A stretch of DNA of 31,224 nucleotides from Granulicella sp. (GCA_003133205.1 PKWK01000321.1:1-31224), one strand, 5' to 3'. Positions 1-8,409 are shown, counted from the stretch's first letter. Program-made: numbers and translations. The notes: a model not told the origin generated them from the sequence alone.

Positions 1-140
1 TGTAGTTGAGGCTACCATGGGGTCTTTCACGGTTGTAATAGTCATTCCATGGACGCAGGTATTGGTCTCTTTGGTCGGAGTTTTTCCAGTGTTTTGCGTG
101 GGCCCACTCGTGCACTGCGGTCTTGGTATAGCCGCCCTCG
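1..140 (-). pseudogene. IS481-like transposase, C-terminal remnant
   Basis: Reading the minus strand gives an open frame with no stop down to base 1. It contains AVHEWAHAKHWKNSDQRD followed by RPWNDYYNRERPHGSLNY. The tryptophan-rich helix and the closing YNxxRPHGSLNY block are typical of the end of the integrase (DDE) core in IS481/IS3-type transposases. No start codon is available: the frame runs straight out of the 3' end of the oligopeptidase gene, whose stop is at 150-152, so the DDE catalytic part is absent here. It is therefore an N-terminally truncated remnant whose last residues continue outside the window. The right-hand boundary is uncertain; similarity is clear only from about base 125 downwards. 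No terminal inverted repeat was seen. Confidence 0.7.
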
Positions 141-149
141 CGCCTCAGC

Positions 150-2336
150 CTACTTCCCGGCGGCATCCTCCACCAGCCCGCGCTCTTTCAGCATCGGCCC
201 GGCTGTCGGCTCTCCGCCCAGCCACGTCGCGTACATCTTCCCCAGCTCCTCGGTGTAGCCCTTCGACAGCACCATCCGGCGGAAGCGATTCCCGTTGGCG
301 CGCGTCAATCCGCCATTGTCCTCGAACCACTGGTAGGCGTTGTCGTCCAGCATCTCGCTCCACAGATACGCGTAGTATCCCGCCGCGTAGCCTGTGCTCC
401 AGATGTGCGCGAAATAGCTTGACCGGTAGCGCGGAGGCACCGTCGCCAGCGCGACCTTCTTCCGCTCCAGCGCCGCCTTCTCGAATGCGTCCGAATCCGT
501 CACCGAATCCGTCACCGAATCCGTCGCCGCAATCGTGTGCCACTGCATATCGAGCTCGGCGGCGGCAAGCAGCTCGGTCAGCATGTATCCCTGGTTGAAC
601 TTCTCCGCCTTGCGCAGCTTCGCGGCCAGTTCCGCCGGCATCGGCGCGCCCGTCTTGTAGTGCTTGGCGAAGTGGTCGAAGACCGCCGGGTAGCTCGCCC
701 AATGCTCGTTGAACTGCGAGGGAAACTCCACGAAGTCGCGCGGCACGCTGGTGCCCGACAGCAGCGGATATTCCACATTCGAGAACATCCCATGCAGCCC
801 GTGGCCGAACTCGTGGAACATCGTCGTCACATCGCTGAAGCTGATCAGCGCCGGCTCGCCCGCCGCGGGCTTCGCAAAGTTGGCCACGTTGTAGATCACC
901 GGCAGCGTGCCCAGCAGCTTCGACTGGTCCACAAAGTTGCTCATCCACGCGCCGCCCCCCTTGTTGTCGCGCTTGAAGTAGTCGAAGTAGGCCAGCGCCA
1001 GCGGCTTGCCGCTCGCCTCGAAGACCTCGAAGACGCGCACGTCCGGGTTGTACACGGGAATGTCCTTGCGCTCCTTGAAGGTCAGCCCATACATCTGGTT
1101 GGCCGCATAGAAGACGCCGTTCTGTAACACATTGTTCAGCTCGAAGTACGGCCTCACCTGCGCCTCATCGATGTCGTACTTCGCCTTGCGCACCTGCTCG
1201 GAGTAGAAGTCCCAGTCCCACGGCTGCAACTGGAAGCCGCCCTTCTGCACGGCGCCCGCGGCCTGAGAATCAATCACCGCCTGGATCTCCTTGCCCTCGG
1301 CCACCGCGTTCGCCGTCGAAGCCGGAACCAACTCATCCATGAAATTCACCGCTGCCTCTGGAGTCTTCGCCATCTGGTCCTCCAGGTTCCAGGCCGCGAA
1401 GTTCGCGTAGCCCAACAGCTTCGCCTTCTGGGCGCGCAGTTGCGCCAGCCGCACAATCGTCGCCCGCGTATCGTTCGCGCCGCCCCGTTCCGCGCGGTTC
1501 CACGAGTCCTCGAAGACTGCCTGCCGCGTCGCGCGGTCCTCCAGCGACACCAGCACCGGCTGCTGCGTCGTGTTCTGCAGCGGCAGCACATAGCCCTGCA
1601 CCTTGCGTCCCTTCGCTGCCTCCGCCGCAGCCTCCATTTGCGCGTCCGTCAACCCCTTCAGAGCGCTCTTGTCCTTGGTGGTAAACGCCGCCGCCTTGGT
1701 CGCCGCCAGCAGCTTCGTCCGGAAGCTGTTCTCCAGCGTCGACTCCTCCTCATTCAGCTTCTTGAGCTTCGTCTTGTCCTCTGGCGAAAGGTTCGCGCCC
1801 AGATGCACAAACATCTTATAGTAGACATCCACCAGCCGCCGCGACTCTGTATCCAGCCCCAGCGAGTCGATCTGCTTATGGATCGCCGCCACGCGCGCAA
1901 ACAGCTTCTCATTCAGGAAGATCGCGTCCTGGTGCGCGGCCCGCTTGGGCGACTCGATCTCGTCCACCTTCTCCAGCGTCGGGTTCGAGTTGGCCTGCAA
2001 CACGCCGTCGAAGGTCTCCGCCGCGCGGGTATAGAGCCGCCCGCTCTTCTCCAGCGCCACCAGCGTGTTCTCGAAGGTCGGCGCGGCAGGGTTGTTGGCA
2101 ATCGCCTCGACCTCCTTGATCTGCTCCGCCATCCCGGCCTCCAGCGCAGGCTGATAGTCCGCATCCTTGATGCGGTCGAACGGCGGCGCGTGATACGGCA
2201 GCGTGCTCTCCGCATAGAACGGGTTCTGCGGCCCAAACGCCGCCGCCTGCGCCGCCGCACTCATCCCGCCCGCGCCCGCCATCGCCGTACATGCCAACGC
2301 CACCATCGCCATCCGCAAAGCTCTCCTCATCCTCAT
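150..2336 (-). CDS. dcp: Secreted M3 family metallopeptidase (peptidyl-dipeptidase Dcp / oligopeptidase A type)
   Basis: Zinc oligopeptidase that degrades short peptides. The 728-residue length is close to the M3 family norm (about 680-720). The zinc motif is HEFGH at residues 508-512, followed about 25 residues later by FVEFPSQFNEHW, which supplies the third (Glu) ligand. An Ala-rich N-terminus of about 30 residues ending in AAAQAAA looks like a signal peptide, so the enzyme is probably periplasmic, unlike cytoplasmic E. coli Dcp. The ATG at 2336 gives the longest form; a second ATG two codons in lies next to GAGGATGAGGAG and could be used. Near the C-terminus a 12-nt unit is repeated three times in frame (493-528), giving TDSVTDSVTDSD, a low-complexity expansion. 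Downstream lies a transposase remnant, so the gene has lost its original 3' flank but ends in a normal stop. Dcp versus OpdA cannot be separated by eye. Confidence 0.93.
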   Translation of the reverse strand: MRMRRALRMAMVALACTAMAGAGGMSAAAQAAAFGPQNPFYAESTLPYHAPPFDRIKDADYQPALEAGMAEQIKEVEAIANNPAAPTFENTLVALEKSGRLYTRAAETFDGVLQANSNPTLEKVDEIESPKRAAHQDAIFLNEKLFARVAAIHKQIDSLGLDTESRRLVDVYYKMFVHLGANLSPEDKTKLKKLNEEESTLENSFRTKLLAATKAAAFTTKDKSALKGLTDAQMEAAAEAAKGRKVQGYVLPLQNTTQQPVLVSLEDRATRQAVFEDSWNRAERGGANDTRATIVRLAQLRAQKAKLLGYANFAAWNLEDQMAKTPEAAVNFMDELVPASTANAVAEGKEIQAVIDSQAAGAVQKGGFQLQPWDWDFYSEQVRKAKYDIDEAQVRPYFELNNVLQNGVFYAANQMYGLTFKERKDIPVYNPDVRVFEVFEASGKPLALAYFDYFKRDNKGGGAWMSNFVDQSKLLGTLPVIYNVANFAKPAAGEPALISFSDVTTMFHEFGHGLHGMFSNVEYPLLSGTSVPRDFVEFPSQFNEHWASYPAVFDHFAKHYKTGAPMPAELAAKLRKAEKFNQGYMLTELLAAAELDMQWHTIAATDSVTDSVTDSDAFEKAALERKKVALATVPPRYRSSYFAHIWSTGYAAGYYAYLWSEMLDDNAYQWFEDNGGLTRANGNRFRRMVLSKGYTEELGKMYATWLGGEPTAGPMLKERGLVEDAAGK
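493..528 (+). repeat. In-frame 12-nt tandem repeat inside the oligopeptidase gene
   Basis: Three consecutive copies of GAATCCGTCRCC (the last with G at the variable base), preceded by a partial copy at 483-491. Because the period is 12 nt the copies keep the frame and add Val-Thr-Asp-Ser units to the encoded protein. This is a minisatellite-like expansion in a linker of the C-terminal half, after the zinc motif. Confidence 0.8.
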
Positions 2337-2376
2337 AATCGCCCCTGAACCACATTCAAATTTCTTGCCGCCCTCA

Positions 2377-2407
2377 ATTCTACGGCCCGCTCACCGCCGG
2401 CTGTCGA
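2377..2407 (-). promoter_or_regulatory. Possible promoter of the M3 peptidase gene
   Basis: On the minus strand TCGACA (2407-2402) and TAGAAT (2382-2377) resemble -35 and -10 boxes, but the spacer is 19 bp. It lies in the 157-bp divergent spacer between the peptidase gene and hemC. Weak, sequence-only assignment. Confidence 0.25.
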
Positions 2408-2493
2408 TTCCCCTGCCACCGTAATCCACATCTCATCCAGGCACAACTCATAACTTACAACTCGCAACTATTTTCCCGTATTCTGGACGTGAC

Positions 2494-3534
2494 ATGACCG
2501 ACACCATCCGCATCGGCTCGCGAGGTTCCCAACTCGCACTCTGGCAGGCCAACCATATCGCCGACGCACTGCGCGCCGCAGGCCACGCCGTGGAGATCGA
2601 GATCATCCACACCACCGGCGATCGCTTGGCTCAGCCGCCGGAGGCCTCCGGCGGCCCAGGCATAGACAACATCGCCTCCCTCGCGCCGCTGGCCGACGGC
2701 AAGGGAATCTTCATCAAGGAGATCGAGGAGGCGCTCGCCGCAGGCCGCATCGACCTCGCCGTCCACTCGCTCAAGGACCTGCCCACCGCGCTCGATCCGC
2801 GCTTCACGCTGGCCGCCATCCCCCTGCGCGCCGACCCCCGCGACGCCTACGTCTGCCCGCGCCAGAAGGCGCTGCACACGCTGCCCACCGGCGCCCTGGT
2901 CGGCACCACCAGCCCACGCCGTCGCGCCCAGCTGCTCGCGCTGCGCCCCGACCTCCGCTTCGTCGAGCTGCGCGGCAACATCGACACCCGCCTGCGCAAG
3001 CTCGCCGACGGTGAGTGCAACGCGCTCGTCCTCGCCGCCGCCGGCCTCGACCGCCTTGGCCGCACCGAGTGGCTCCGCCAGCGCTTCACCATCGAAGAGA
3101 TCTGCCCCGCCCCCGGCCAGGGAGCGCTCGCGCTCGAAACCCGCGCGCCCGGCTATACTCCCTCCACCGGACCATCCACTTCCGGCCCCACACGCGACGA
3201 CAGCATCCGCCAGGCCGTCGCCACGCTCGACCACCCCGAGACCCGCTTCTCGGTCGAGGCCGAACGCGTCGTGCTCGACGCCCTCGGCGGCGGCTGCCAG
3301 CTCCCCGTCGGCGTTCACTGCGCCCCCATCCACGACGTCGCGGACCCCATCCCCGACGCCGGCGCGCCCATCGCCTGGCACATCCAGGCCCAGGTCGTCG
3401 CCCCCGACGGCGAACGCATGATCTGCCTCTCCATGGAAGTCGCCGCCGGCATCACCGCCCGCGCCCTCGGCCTGCGCGTCGCCGAAGACCTCAAATCCCG
3501 CGGCGCACTCGACCTGCTTGAGCAATCAACCTGA
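2494..3534 (+). CDS. hemC: Porphobilinogen deaminase (hydroxymethylbilane synthase)
   Basis: Cytosolic enzyme of tetrapyrrole synthesis that joins four porphobilinogens into hydroxymethylbilane. The N-terminus IRIGSRGSQLALWQA, the GKGIFIKEIEEALAAGRID block, AVHSLKDLPT, and the conserved arginines in TTSPRRRAQL and ELRGNIDTRL are all present. The cysteine that carries the dipyrromethane cofactor is C268 in LGGGCQLPVG. At 346 residues it is longer than the usual 310 or so because of two insertions: a Pro/Gly-rich stretch near residues 48-68 and a Pro/Ser/Thr stretch near residues 220-240. The ATG at 2494 starts exactly at the conserved N-terminus. No strong Shine-Dalgarno sequence is visible; a TATTCT at 2479-2484 could be a -10 box that would give an almost leaderless mRNA. 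It stands alone, divergent from the peptidase gene and convergent with phoU. Confidence 0.97.
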   Translation: MTDTIRIGSRGSQLALWQANHIADALRAAGHAVEIEIIHTTGDRLAQPPEASGGPGIDNIASLAPLADGKGIFIKEIEEALAAGRIDLAVHSLKDLPTALDPRFTLAAIPLRADPRDAYVCPRQKALHTLPTGALVGTTSPRRRAQLLALRPDLRFVELRGNIDTRLRKLADGECNALVLAAAGLDRLGRTEWLRQRFTIEEICPAPGQGALALETRAPGYTPSTGPSTSGPTRDDSIRQAVATLDHPETRFSVEAERVVLDALGGGCQLPVGVHCAPIHDVADPIPDAGAPIAWHIQAQVVAPDGERMICLSMEVAAGITARALGLRVAEDLKSRGALDLLEQST

Positions 3535-3630
3535 CCGCGCAAGCCTCGCAGCGCACAGCTCATCGCCGCAGTCGAAACGCACGGACGCCCCATGCATCGC
3601 AGTCTTATCGCAATCAGTGGGATGCGCGAT

Positions 3631-4299
3631 CTACGCCACGCCGCTCTTGTGTCTCACGTCCGCCCCGCGCACCCAGAAGATCACGTCCTCCGCGATATTC
3701 GTCGCATGGTCGCCCACCCGCTCCAGGTTGCGCGCGATGATCAGCGCGTTCAGGCTCTGCGGCGTCAGCTCCGGCTTCTCCTTGATCAGCGCGCTCAGCG
3801 TATCGAACGCCGCGTCGTTCATCTCGTCCACCTGGTCGTCCAGCGTCAGCACCGACTGCGCCAGCTCCGCGTCCGCCTCGATGAACGCCTGCAGCGCCTT
3901 GCGCACCATCGCCGAAGCCAGCGACGCCAGCCGCGGAATGTCCACCGGCAGGTCGATATTGGCGAACGCGCCCATCTCGCGCACTCGCACCGCGATGTTC
4001 ACCGCCTGGTCGCCCACGCGTTCCAGGTCCGCGTTGATGCGGATCACCGACAGAATGAACCGCAGGTCGATGGCCATGGGCTGCTCCATCGCCAGCAGGT
4101 CCAGAGCCATCTGGTCGATCTCGCGCTCCAGCCGATTAATCGCCGGCTCCGCGCGGAAGACCAGCTCGCAGATCGAGAGGTCGCGCATGCGGTAAGCCTC
4201 GATCGAGCGCTGGATCGCCTGCTCGGCCATGCCCGCCATCATCAGCAGCCGTTCCTTCAGTTCGTCAAGGCTTTGCTGGAACTTGATGCGCGTCGTCAT
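3631..4299 (-). CDS. phoU: Phosphate signalling regulator PhoU
   Basis: Cytoplasmic negative regulator that connects the PstSCAB transporter to the PhoR kinase and keeps the regulon off when phosphate is ample. The 222-residue protein consists of two tandem PhoU three-helix repeats, each with the family metal-binding signature: RINADLERVGDQAVNIA near residue 90 and ARNLERVGDHATNIAEDV near residue 190. Length and N-terminus (FQQSLDELKERLLMMAGM) match the family. It is the last gene of the phosphate cluster; its ATG shares one base with the pstB stop (TGATG), which suggests translational coupling. No clear terminator is visible in the 96 bp separating it from the end of hemC. Confidence 0.97.
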   Translation of the reverse strand: MTTRIKFQQSLDELKERLLMMAGMAEQAIQRSIEAYRMRDLSICELVFRAEPAINRLEREIDQMALDLLAMEQPMAIDLRFILSVIRINADLERVGDQAVNIAVRVREMGAFANIDLPVDIPRLASLASAMVRKALQAFIEADAELAQSVLTLDDQVDEMNDAAFDTLSALIKEKPELTPQSLNALIIARNLERVGDHATNIAEDVIFWVRGADVRHKSGVA

Positions 4300-5057
4300 C
4301 AGCCAAACCTTCCCGTGATGTAGTCCTCGGTGCGCTTGTCCGAAGGCATGGTAAAGATCTTGTCCGTCGAGTTGAACTCCACCATCTTGCCGTTCAAAAA
4401 GAAACCCGTGTTCTCCGCCACGCGCGCCGCCTGCTGCATATTGTGGGTCACAATCACAATCGTATACCGGCTCTTCAACTGGAAGATCAGGTCCTCGATC
4501 TTCGAGGTTGAAACCGGGTCCAGCGCCGACGCCGGCTCATCCATCAGCAGCACCTCGGGATCGACCGCCAGCGCGCGCGCGATGCACATCCTCTGCTGTT
4601 GCCCGCCAGACAAACTCGCTCCCGACTTCTTCTTCAGCTCGTCCTTGACCTCTTCCCACAGCGCTGCGGCTTTCAGGCTGCGCTCCACCGTCTCGTCCAG
4701 CACCGCCCGGTTGCGGAACCCATTCAGCTTCAGCCCGCTCGCCACGTTGTCGTAGATCGACATCGTAGGAAATGGGTTGGGCCGCTGGAAGACCATACCC
4801 ACGCGTCGCCGGATGTCCACCGGCGAGGCGTCCTTGTAGATGTCCAGATCGCCCATCTTCACCACGCCCGTCGCGCGCGCAATCGGGTTGGTCTCGTGCA
4901 TCCGGTTCAGGCAGCGCACAAACGTACTCTTGCCGCAGCCCGACGGCCCAATCAGCGCCGTCGCGTGGTTGGCGGGAATGTTCAGGTTGATGTCCTGCAG
5001 CGTGTGCGTCGTTCCGTACCACGCGTTCAGGTGCTCCACATTGATGCCGACTCCCAC
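4299..5057 (-). CDS. pstB: Phosphate ABC transporter ATP-binding protein PstB
   Basis: ATPase subunit driving high-affinity phosphate import. The Walker A motif is GPSGCGKST (residues 37-45), the Q-loop is in [11 protein letters not shown], the signature is LSGGQQQR, Walker B is [13 protein letters not shown] and the H-loop is IVTHNMQQA. The 252-residue length is normal. The start is GTG at 5057, directly after the pstA stop, with AGGGGG in the end of pstA as its ribosome site. The short N-terminus before the first strand matches PstB homologues. It lies between pstA and phoU in an operon without gaps. Confidence 0.98.
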   Translation of the reverse strand: MGVGINVEHLNAWYGTTHTLQDINLNIPANHATALIGPSGCGKSTFVRCLNRMHETNPIARATGVVKMGDLDIYKDASPVDIRRRVGMVFQRPNPFPTMSIYDNVASGLKLNGFRNRAVLDETVERSLKAAALWEEVKDELKKKSGASLSGGQQQRMCIARALAVDPEVLLMDEPASALDPVSTSKIEDLIFQLKSRYTIVIVTHNMQQAARVAENTGFFLNGKMVEFNSTDKIFTMPSDKRTEDYITGRFG

Positions 5058-5993
5058 TTAGCTTGCCCCCTTCAGTGTGCCGCGCGCCGCATAGATGCGC
5101 ACCAGCGTCACCGACACCATAATCATCAGAATCAACACCAGCGCTCCCGCCCACGCCAGCCTGTGCCACTCGTCGTAGGGCGAGATGGCGTACACATAGA
5201 TCTGCAACGGCAGCGCTGCAATCGGCTCATTCAGCTTGAAGCTCCAGAACTGGTTGCCGAACGCCGTAAACAGCAGCGGTGCCGTCTCGCCCGCCACGCG
5301 CGCAAACGCCAGCATACACCCCGTAATAATTCCCGGCGACGCCGTCCGCAGGCTCACCGACATCACCGTTCGCCACTTGGGAACGCCCAGTCCCAGCGCC
5401 GCTTCGCGGATCGCGTGCGGTACTGTCATCAACATCTCTTCGGTCGTGCGCGTAATCGTCGGCACCATCATGATGGCCAGCGCAACGCCGCCCGAGAACG
5501 CCGAAAAATGCATCTGCCGCATCACGATCAGCGAGTAGGCAGCAATCCCCATCACAATCGACGGAATCCCGTTCAGCACGTCCGCCGTAAATCGCACCGC
5601 CATCGCCAACATTCGTCCGCGCCCGTACTCCGCCAAATAGACGCCCGCCGCGATGCCCACCGGAATCCCCATCGAGCTGGCCAGCGCGAGAATAATTCCC
5701 GAGCCCAGCATGGCGTTCGCCATGCCTCCGCCCGGCTCGCCCACCGGCGCGGGGATGTGCGTGAAGAAGGCCAGGTTCAGCGAACTCGCGCCCTTGTAGA
5801 TCAGGTATCCAAGGATCGCCACCAGGGGCACAATCACCAGCACCGTGCTCAACACCGCAAGTCCAGTCACCAGATGGTTTACCGCGTAGCGCCGCGCCGA
5901 GTTCAGCCGCATCCGCCGCGTCTGAAAGTCCGTCGGCGGACGCATTGGAGGATTGCCGTTCGTCTCGGGAAGTTGAATTGGATTCGCGCTCAT
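5058..5993 (-). CDS. pstA: Phosphate ABC transporter permease PstA
   Basis: Inner-membrane permease subunit that pairs with PstC. About six hydrophobic segments are visible, starting with AVLSTVLVIVPLVAILGYLIY. The EAA loop that docks onto PstB is EAALGLGVPKWRTVMSVSLR, and the conserved block LNGIPSIVMGIAAY precedes it. I chose ATG at 5993, three bases after the pstC stop; an in-frame TTG at 5999, overlapping that stop, is also possible because GAGGA lies 4 bases before it. The protein has about 311 residues, normal for PstA. Its stop is immediately followed by the pstB GTG. Confidence 0.96.
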   Translation of the reverse strand: MSANPIQLPETNGNPPMRPPTDFQTRRMRLNSARRYAVNHLVTGLAVLSTVLVIVPLVAILGYLIYKGASSLNLAFFTHIPAPVGEPGGGMANAMLGSGIILALASSMGIPVGIAAGVYLAEYGRGRMLAMAVRFTADVLNGIPSIVMGIAAYSLIVMRQMHFSAFSGGVALAIMMVPTITRTTEEMLMTVPHAIREAALGLGVPKWRTVMSVSLRTASPGIITGCMLAFARVAGETAPLLFTAFGNQFWSFKLNEPIAALPLQIYVYAISPYDEWHRLAWAGALVLILMIMVSVTLVRIYAARGTLKGAS

Positions 5994-5995
5994 GG

Positions 5996-7102
5996 TCAAA
6001 TCGTCCTCGCCGGCGCGCCGCGCGTCACCGCCCAGACCAGCGCGCGCGCAATCGCATTCACCACAATCGTCACAATGAACAGCGCCAACCCAATCTCGAT
6101 TAGCGCGCTCAGGTACATGTCGCCGGTCGCCTCGGTGAACTCGTTGGCAATCACGCTGGCCAGCGTATACCCCGGCGCAAACAGGCTCTTCGAGATCTCC
6201 GGGTGGTTGCCGATCACCATGGTCACGGCCATGGTCTCGCCCAGCGCGCGTCCCAGGCCGAGAATCACCGCGCCCACAATCCCGATGCGCGCGTTGCGCA
6301 GAACGCCGGTGCGGATCATCTCCCAGCGCGTGGCTCCCAGCGCCAGCACCGCCTCGCGCTGCGAGGTCGGAACCGCCATCATGATATCGCGCGCGATCGA
6401 GGAGATGATGGGCAGAATCATGATCGCCAGAATGATGCTCGCCGTCAGCATCCCCACGCCGAAGTTCGCACCCTCGAAAAATCCCGTCCAGCCCAGCGTT
6501 TTATAGAGAAACGGCCCCAACTGGTCGCGCATGATCGGCACCAGCACAAACACAGCCCACAACCCATACACCACGCTGGGAATCGCCGCCAGCAGCTCAG
6601 TCAGAAACGAGATCGGAGCCCTCAGCCTCTGCGGGCAAAGTTCCGAGAGAAAGATCGCCACGCCCAAAGCCAGCGGCACGGCCATCGCCAGCGCCAGCAG
6701 CGACGTGACCAGCGTGCCGAAGATGAACGGCAGCGCGCCGAAGTCCCCCGAGACCGGGTCCCACGCCGAGCGCATGAAGAAGCCAAAGCCGAACTGCGCC
6801 AGACTCAGCCTGGAACGCAGAATCAAAATCGTCAGAATGAACAGAACGATCGCGAAGATGCTCAGCGCGCACGCCAGCATCGCCGCCGCGAAGGTCTTGT
6901 CCGCCAACCCGCCGTTGCCGCGCTTGCTCAGGTACTGCCGGATCGCAGACGGTGGACCCTCCGCCGCAGCCGGCTCCGCGGCCCCGACAAACGACACGAT
7001 CGCCGGCGCACGAAGCTGCGTCGCATCCATCTGCGTCGAAGGCGCAGTCGGCGGCGACGAAGGCTCCGGTTCTAGCTCAAGGGACATGGACGATGGTGTC
7101 AC
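5996..7102 (-). CDS. pstC: Phosphate ABC transporter permease PstC
   Basis: Inner-membrane permease subunit of the phosphate importer. After a variable, Pro/Ala-rich cytoplasmic N-terminus of about 65 residues come a first membrane segment (ALSIFAIVLFILTILIL) and the core containing FGTLVTSLLALAMAVPLALG, LAAIPSVVYGLWAVFVL and the EAA loop EAVLALGATRWEMIRTGVLR. At 368 residues it is longer than E. coli PstC (319), owing to that N-terminus. The start is GTG at 7102, with an in-frame ATG at 7087 as an alternative; neither has a strong ribosome site. A 148-bp spacer containing a hairpin repeat separates it from pstS, whereas all later genes of the cluster overlap or touch. Confidence 0.96.
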   Translation of the reverse strand: MTPSSMSLELEPEPSSPPTAPSTQMDATQLRAPAIVSFVGAAEPAAAEGPPSAIRQYLSKRGNGGLADKTFAAAMLACALSIFAIVLFILTILILRSRLSLAQFGFGFFMRSAWDPVSGDFGALPFIFGTLVTSLLALAMAVPLALGVAIFLSELCPQRLRAPISFLTELLAAIPSVVYGLWAVFVLVPIMRDQLGPFLYKTLGWTGFFEGANFGVGMLTASIILAIMILPIISSIARDIMMAVPTSQREAVLALGATRWEMIRTGVLRNARIGIVGAVILGLGRALGETMAVTMVIGNHPEISKSLFAPGYTLASVIANEFTEATGDMYLSALIEIGLALFIVTIVVNAIARALVWAVTRGAPARTI

Positions 7103-7125
7103 GATATATCTTCAATGGTTCAGCC

Positions 7126-7177
7126 GTCATTCCGAGCGCAGCTCAGAATCTCTGAATTCCGCAGTCGTTTGTTCTCT
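7126..7177. repeat. Dispersed hairpin repeat, copy A (pstS-pstC spacer)
   Basis: Begins with GTCATTC and has arms ATTCCGAGC and GCTCAGAAT (7129-7137 and 7141-7149, one mismatch) around GCA, followed by a tail ending in CGTTTGTTCTCT. The same layout recurs at 8410-8475 and 17921-17972. Here it lies inside the pst operon between pstS and pstC, where a transcript hairpin could lower or end transcription past pstS or protect the pstS message; that role is inference. Confidence 0.8.
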
Positions 7178-7250
7178 TCGCAGGACACACCAGGCCGAAA
7201 AACCATGCCGCGCGTCCGCAAACCCATCGCGCCCGCGCGGCACTCACAGT

Positions 7251-8258
7251 TTACTTGATGGTCGTAATGGTGCGCTTCACCATCGTCTGCACCTGGACGG
7301 GAAGCGGCGCATAGCCCATGCCGGAGGCCTCGCTCTCGCCATGCTCCAGCATCCAGGTCAGAAATCCCTTGACCGCCACGCCCTTCGCCGGATCGGCGAA
7401 CTGCCTGGGAATCAGCAGCCAGGTAAAGCTTGAGATCGGATATGAGGTTGCACCCGGAGCGTTGGTGATCGACACGCGATAGTCCGCCGGCATGGTCTTC
7501 GCTGCACCAGACGCTGCCGCCGTAACACCGCCTGTCGTCGCCTTGATGTATTTGCCCGCGGCATTCTTCACCGTGCCATACGCCATCTTGTTCTGTAGCG
7601 CATAGATCAGCTCCACATAGCCGAACGAGTTCGGCGCCTGGCGCACCATTCCCGCCACGCCCTCATTGCCCTTTGCACCAATGCCGACCGGCCACTTTAC
7701 CGACGTACCCTTCCCAACCTTGCTCAGCCAGTCAGGGCTCACCTTGGATAGATAGTCGGTGAGGATATACGTCGTCCCGCTCCCGTCCGAGCGATACACA
7801 GGCAGAATCTGCTTGCCCGGCAGGTTGGCGCCGGGGTTGTCCTTCACCAGCCGGGGATCATTCCACTTGGTGATCTTGCCCAGGTAAATGTCCGCGATCT
7901 CGTCTCCGGTGAAGTTCAGGTCCTTGCTCACGCCGGGGATGTTGTATACCGGAACGTCCGAGCCCAACACGGTCGGGATGTGCATCACCTTCACCTTCGC
8001 CTCAGCCAACTGCTGATCGTTCATCGGCCCATCGCTGGCGCCGAAATCGACCGTGCCCTCCGAAACCTGCTTGATGCCTCCGCCCGACCCGATCGACTGG
8101 TAGTTGATCTTCACGTTGGGATGCAGCTGGTTGTACTCGGTGAACCACTTGTTGTAGATCGGGTACGGAAACGTGGCTCCCGCCGCCGTAATGTTCTGCG
8201 CGCTCGCGCCGGTCGCAACCATCGCCAACAAACATGCCGCAATAAAGTTCAGTCTCAC
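7251..8258 (-). CDS. pstS: Phosphate-binding periplasmic protein PstS
   Basis: Periplasmic receptor that binds phosphate and delivers it to PstCA. Signal peptide at residues 1-21 (RLNFIAACLLAMVATGASA), then the mature N-terminus NITAAGATFPYPIYNKWF. Phosphate-binding segments seen include the SIGSGGG loop, VDFGASDGPM and the RSDGSGTTYILTDYL block. The C-terminus follows the family (LIPRQFADPAKGVAVKGFL). The open frame extends further upstream, but GTG at 8258 is the right start: it has a strong AGGGGAG ribosome site and gives a proper signal peptide. The resulting 335 residues fit PstS. It is the first gene of the pst part of the cluster, 148 bp ahead of pstC, and has a Pho-box-like repeat upstream. 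Confidence 0.97.
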   Translation of the reverse strand: MRLNFIAACLLAMVATGASAQNITAAGATFPYPIYNKWFTEYNQLHPNVKINYQSIGSGGGIKQVSEGTVDFGASDGPMNDQQLAEAKVKVMHIPTVLGSDVPVYNIPGVSKDLNFTGDEIADIYLGKITKWNDPRLVKDNPGANLPGKQILPVYRSDGSGTTYILTDYLSKVSPDWLSKVGKGTSVKWPVGIGAKGNEGVAGMVRQAPNSFGYVELIYALQNKMAYGTVKNAAGKYIKATTGGVTAAASGAAKTMPADYRVSITNAPGATSYPISSFTWLLIPRQFADPAKGVAVKGFLTWMLEHGESEASGMGYAPLPVQVQTMVKRTITTIK

Positions 8259-8353
8259 TGGTTCTCCCCTCGAAGTTGGAGCGCCCAGCCTGACCTGCCC
8301 TACTTCGCAGGCTCTGACGCATCCTTGTGTGCTCCAACCAGTGTGATGCCTAA

Positions 8354-8371
8354 TTGTTACGGGGTGATTAC
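8354..8371 (-). promoter_or_regulatory. Pho-box-like PhoB site upstream of pstS
   Basis: On the minus strand GTAATCA and GTAACAA occur in direct orientation with an 11-bp period (4-bp CCCC spacer). Two 7-bp direct repeats at 11-bp spacing is the layout of a PhoB box (E. coli CTGTCAT type). The site is about 100 bp before the pstS start and PhoB is encoded in the same cluster. The repeat sequence differs from the E. coli consensus, the spacer is not AT-rich, and no clear -10 box follows, so the call rests on spacing and position. Confidence 0.45.
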
Positions 8372-8409
8372 ATCCCCAAAAAAGACAAAAGAAACAACCT
8401 TCTGAAACC

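Noticed and set aside
145..948. Large antisense or out-of-frame open frames over the M3 peptidase gene
   Set aside because: Long open frames on the opposite strand or in shifted frames are expected in GC-rich genes; compositions are Arg/Ala-rich and no domain is seen.
2455..2484. TTACAA / TATTCT promoter for hemC
   Set aside because: The -35 match is poor, and part of the region belongs to a dispersed repeat; mentioned in the hemC entry but not listed as a feature.
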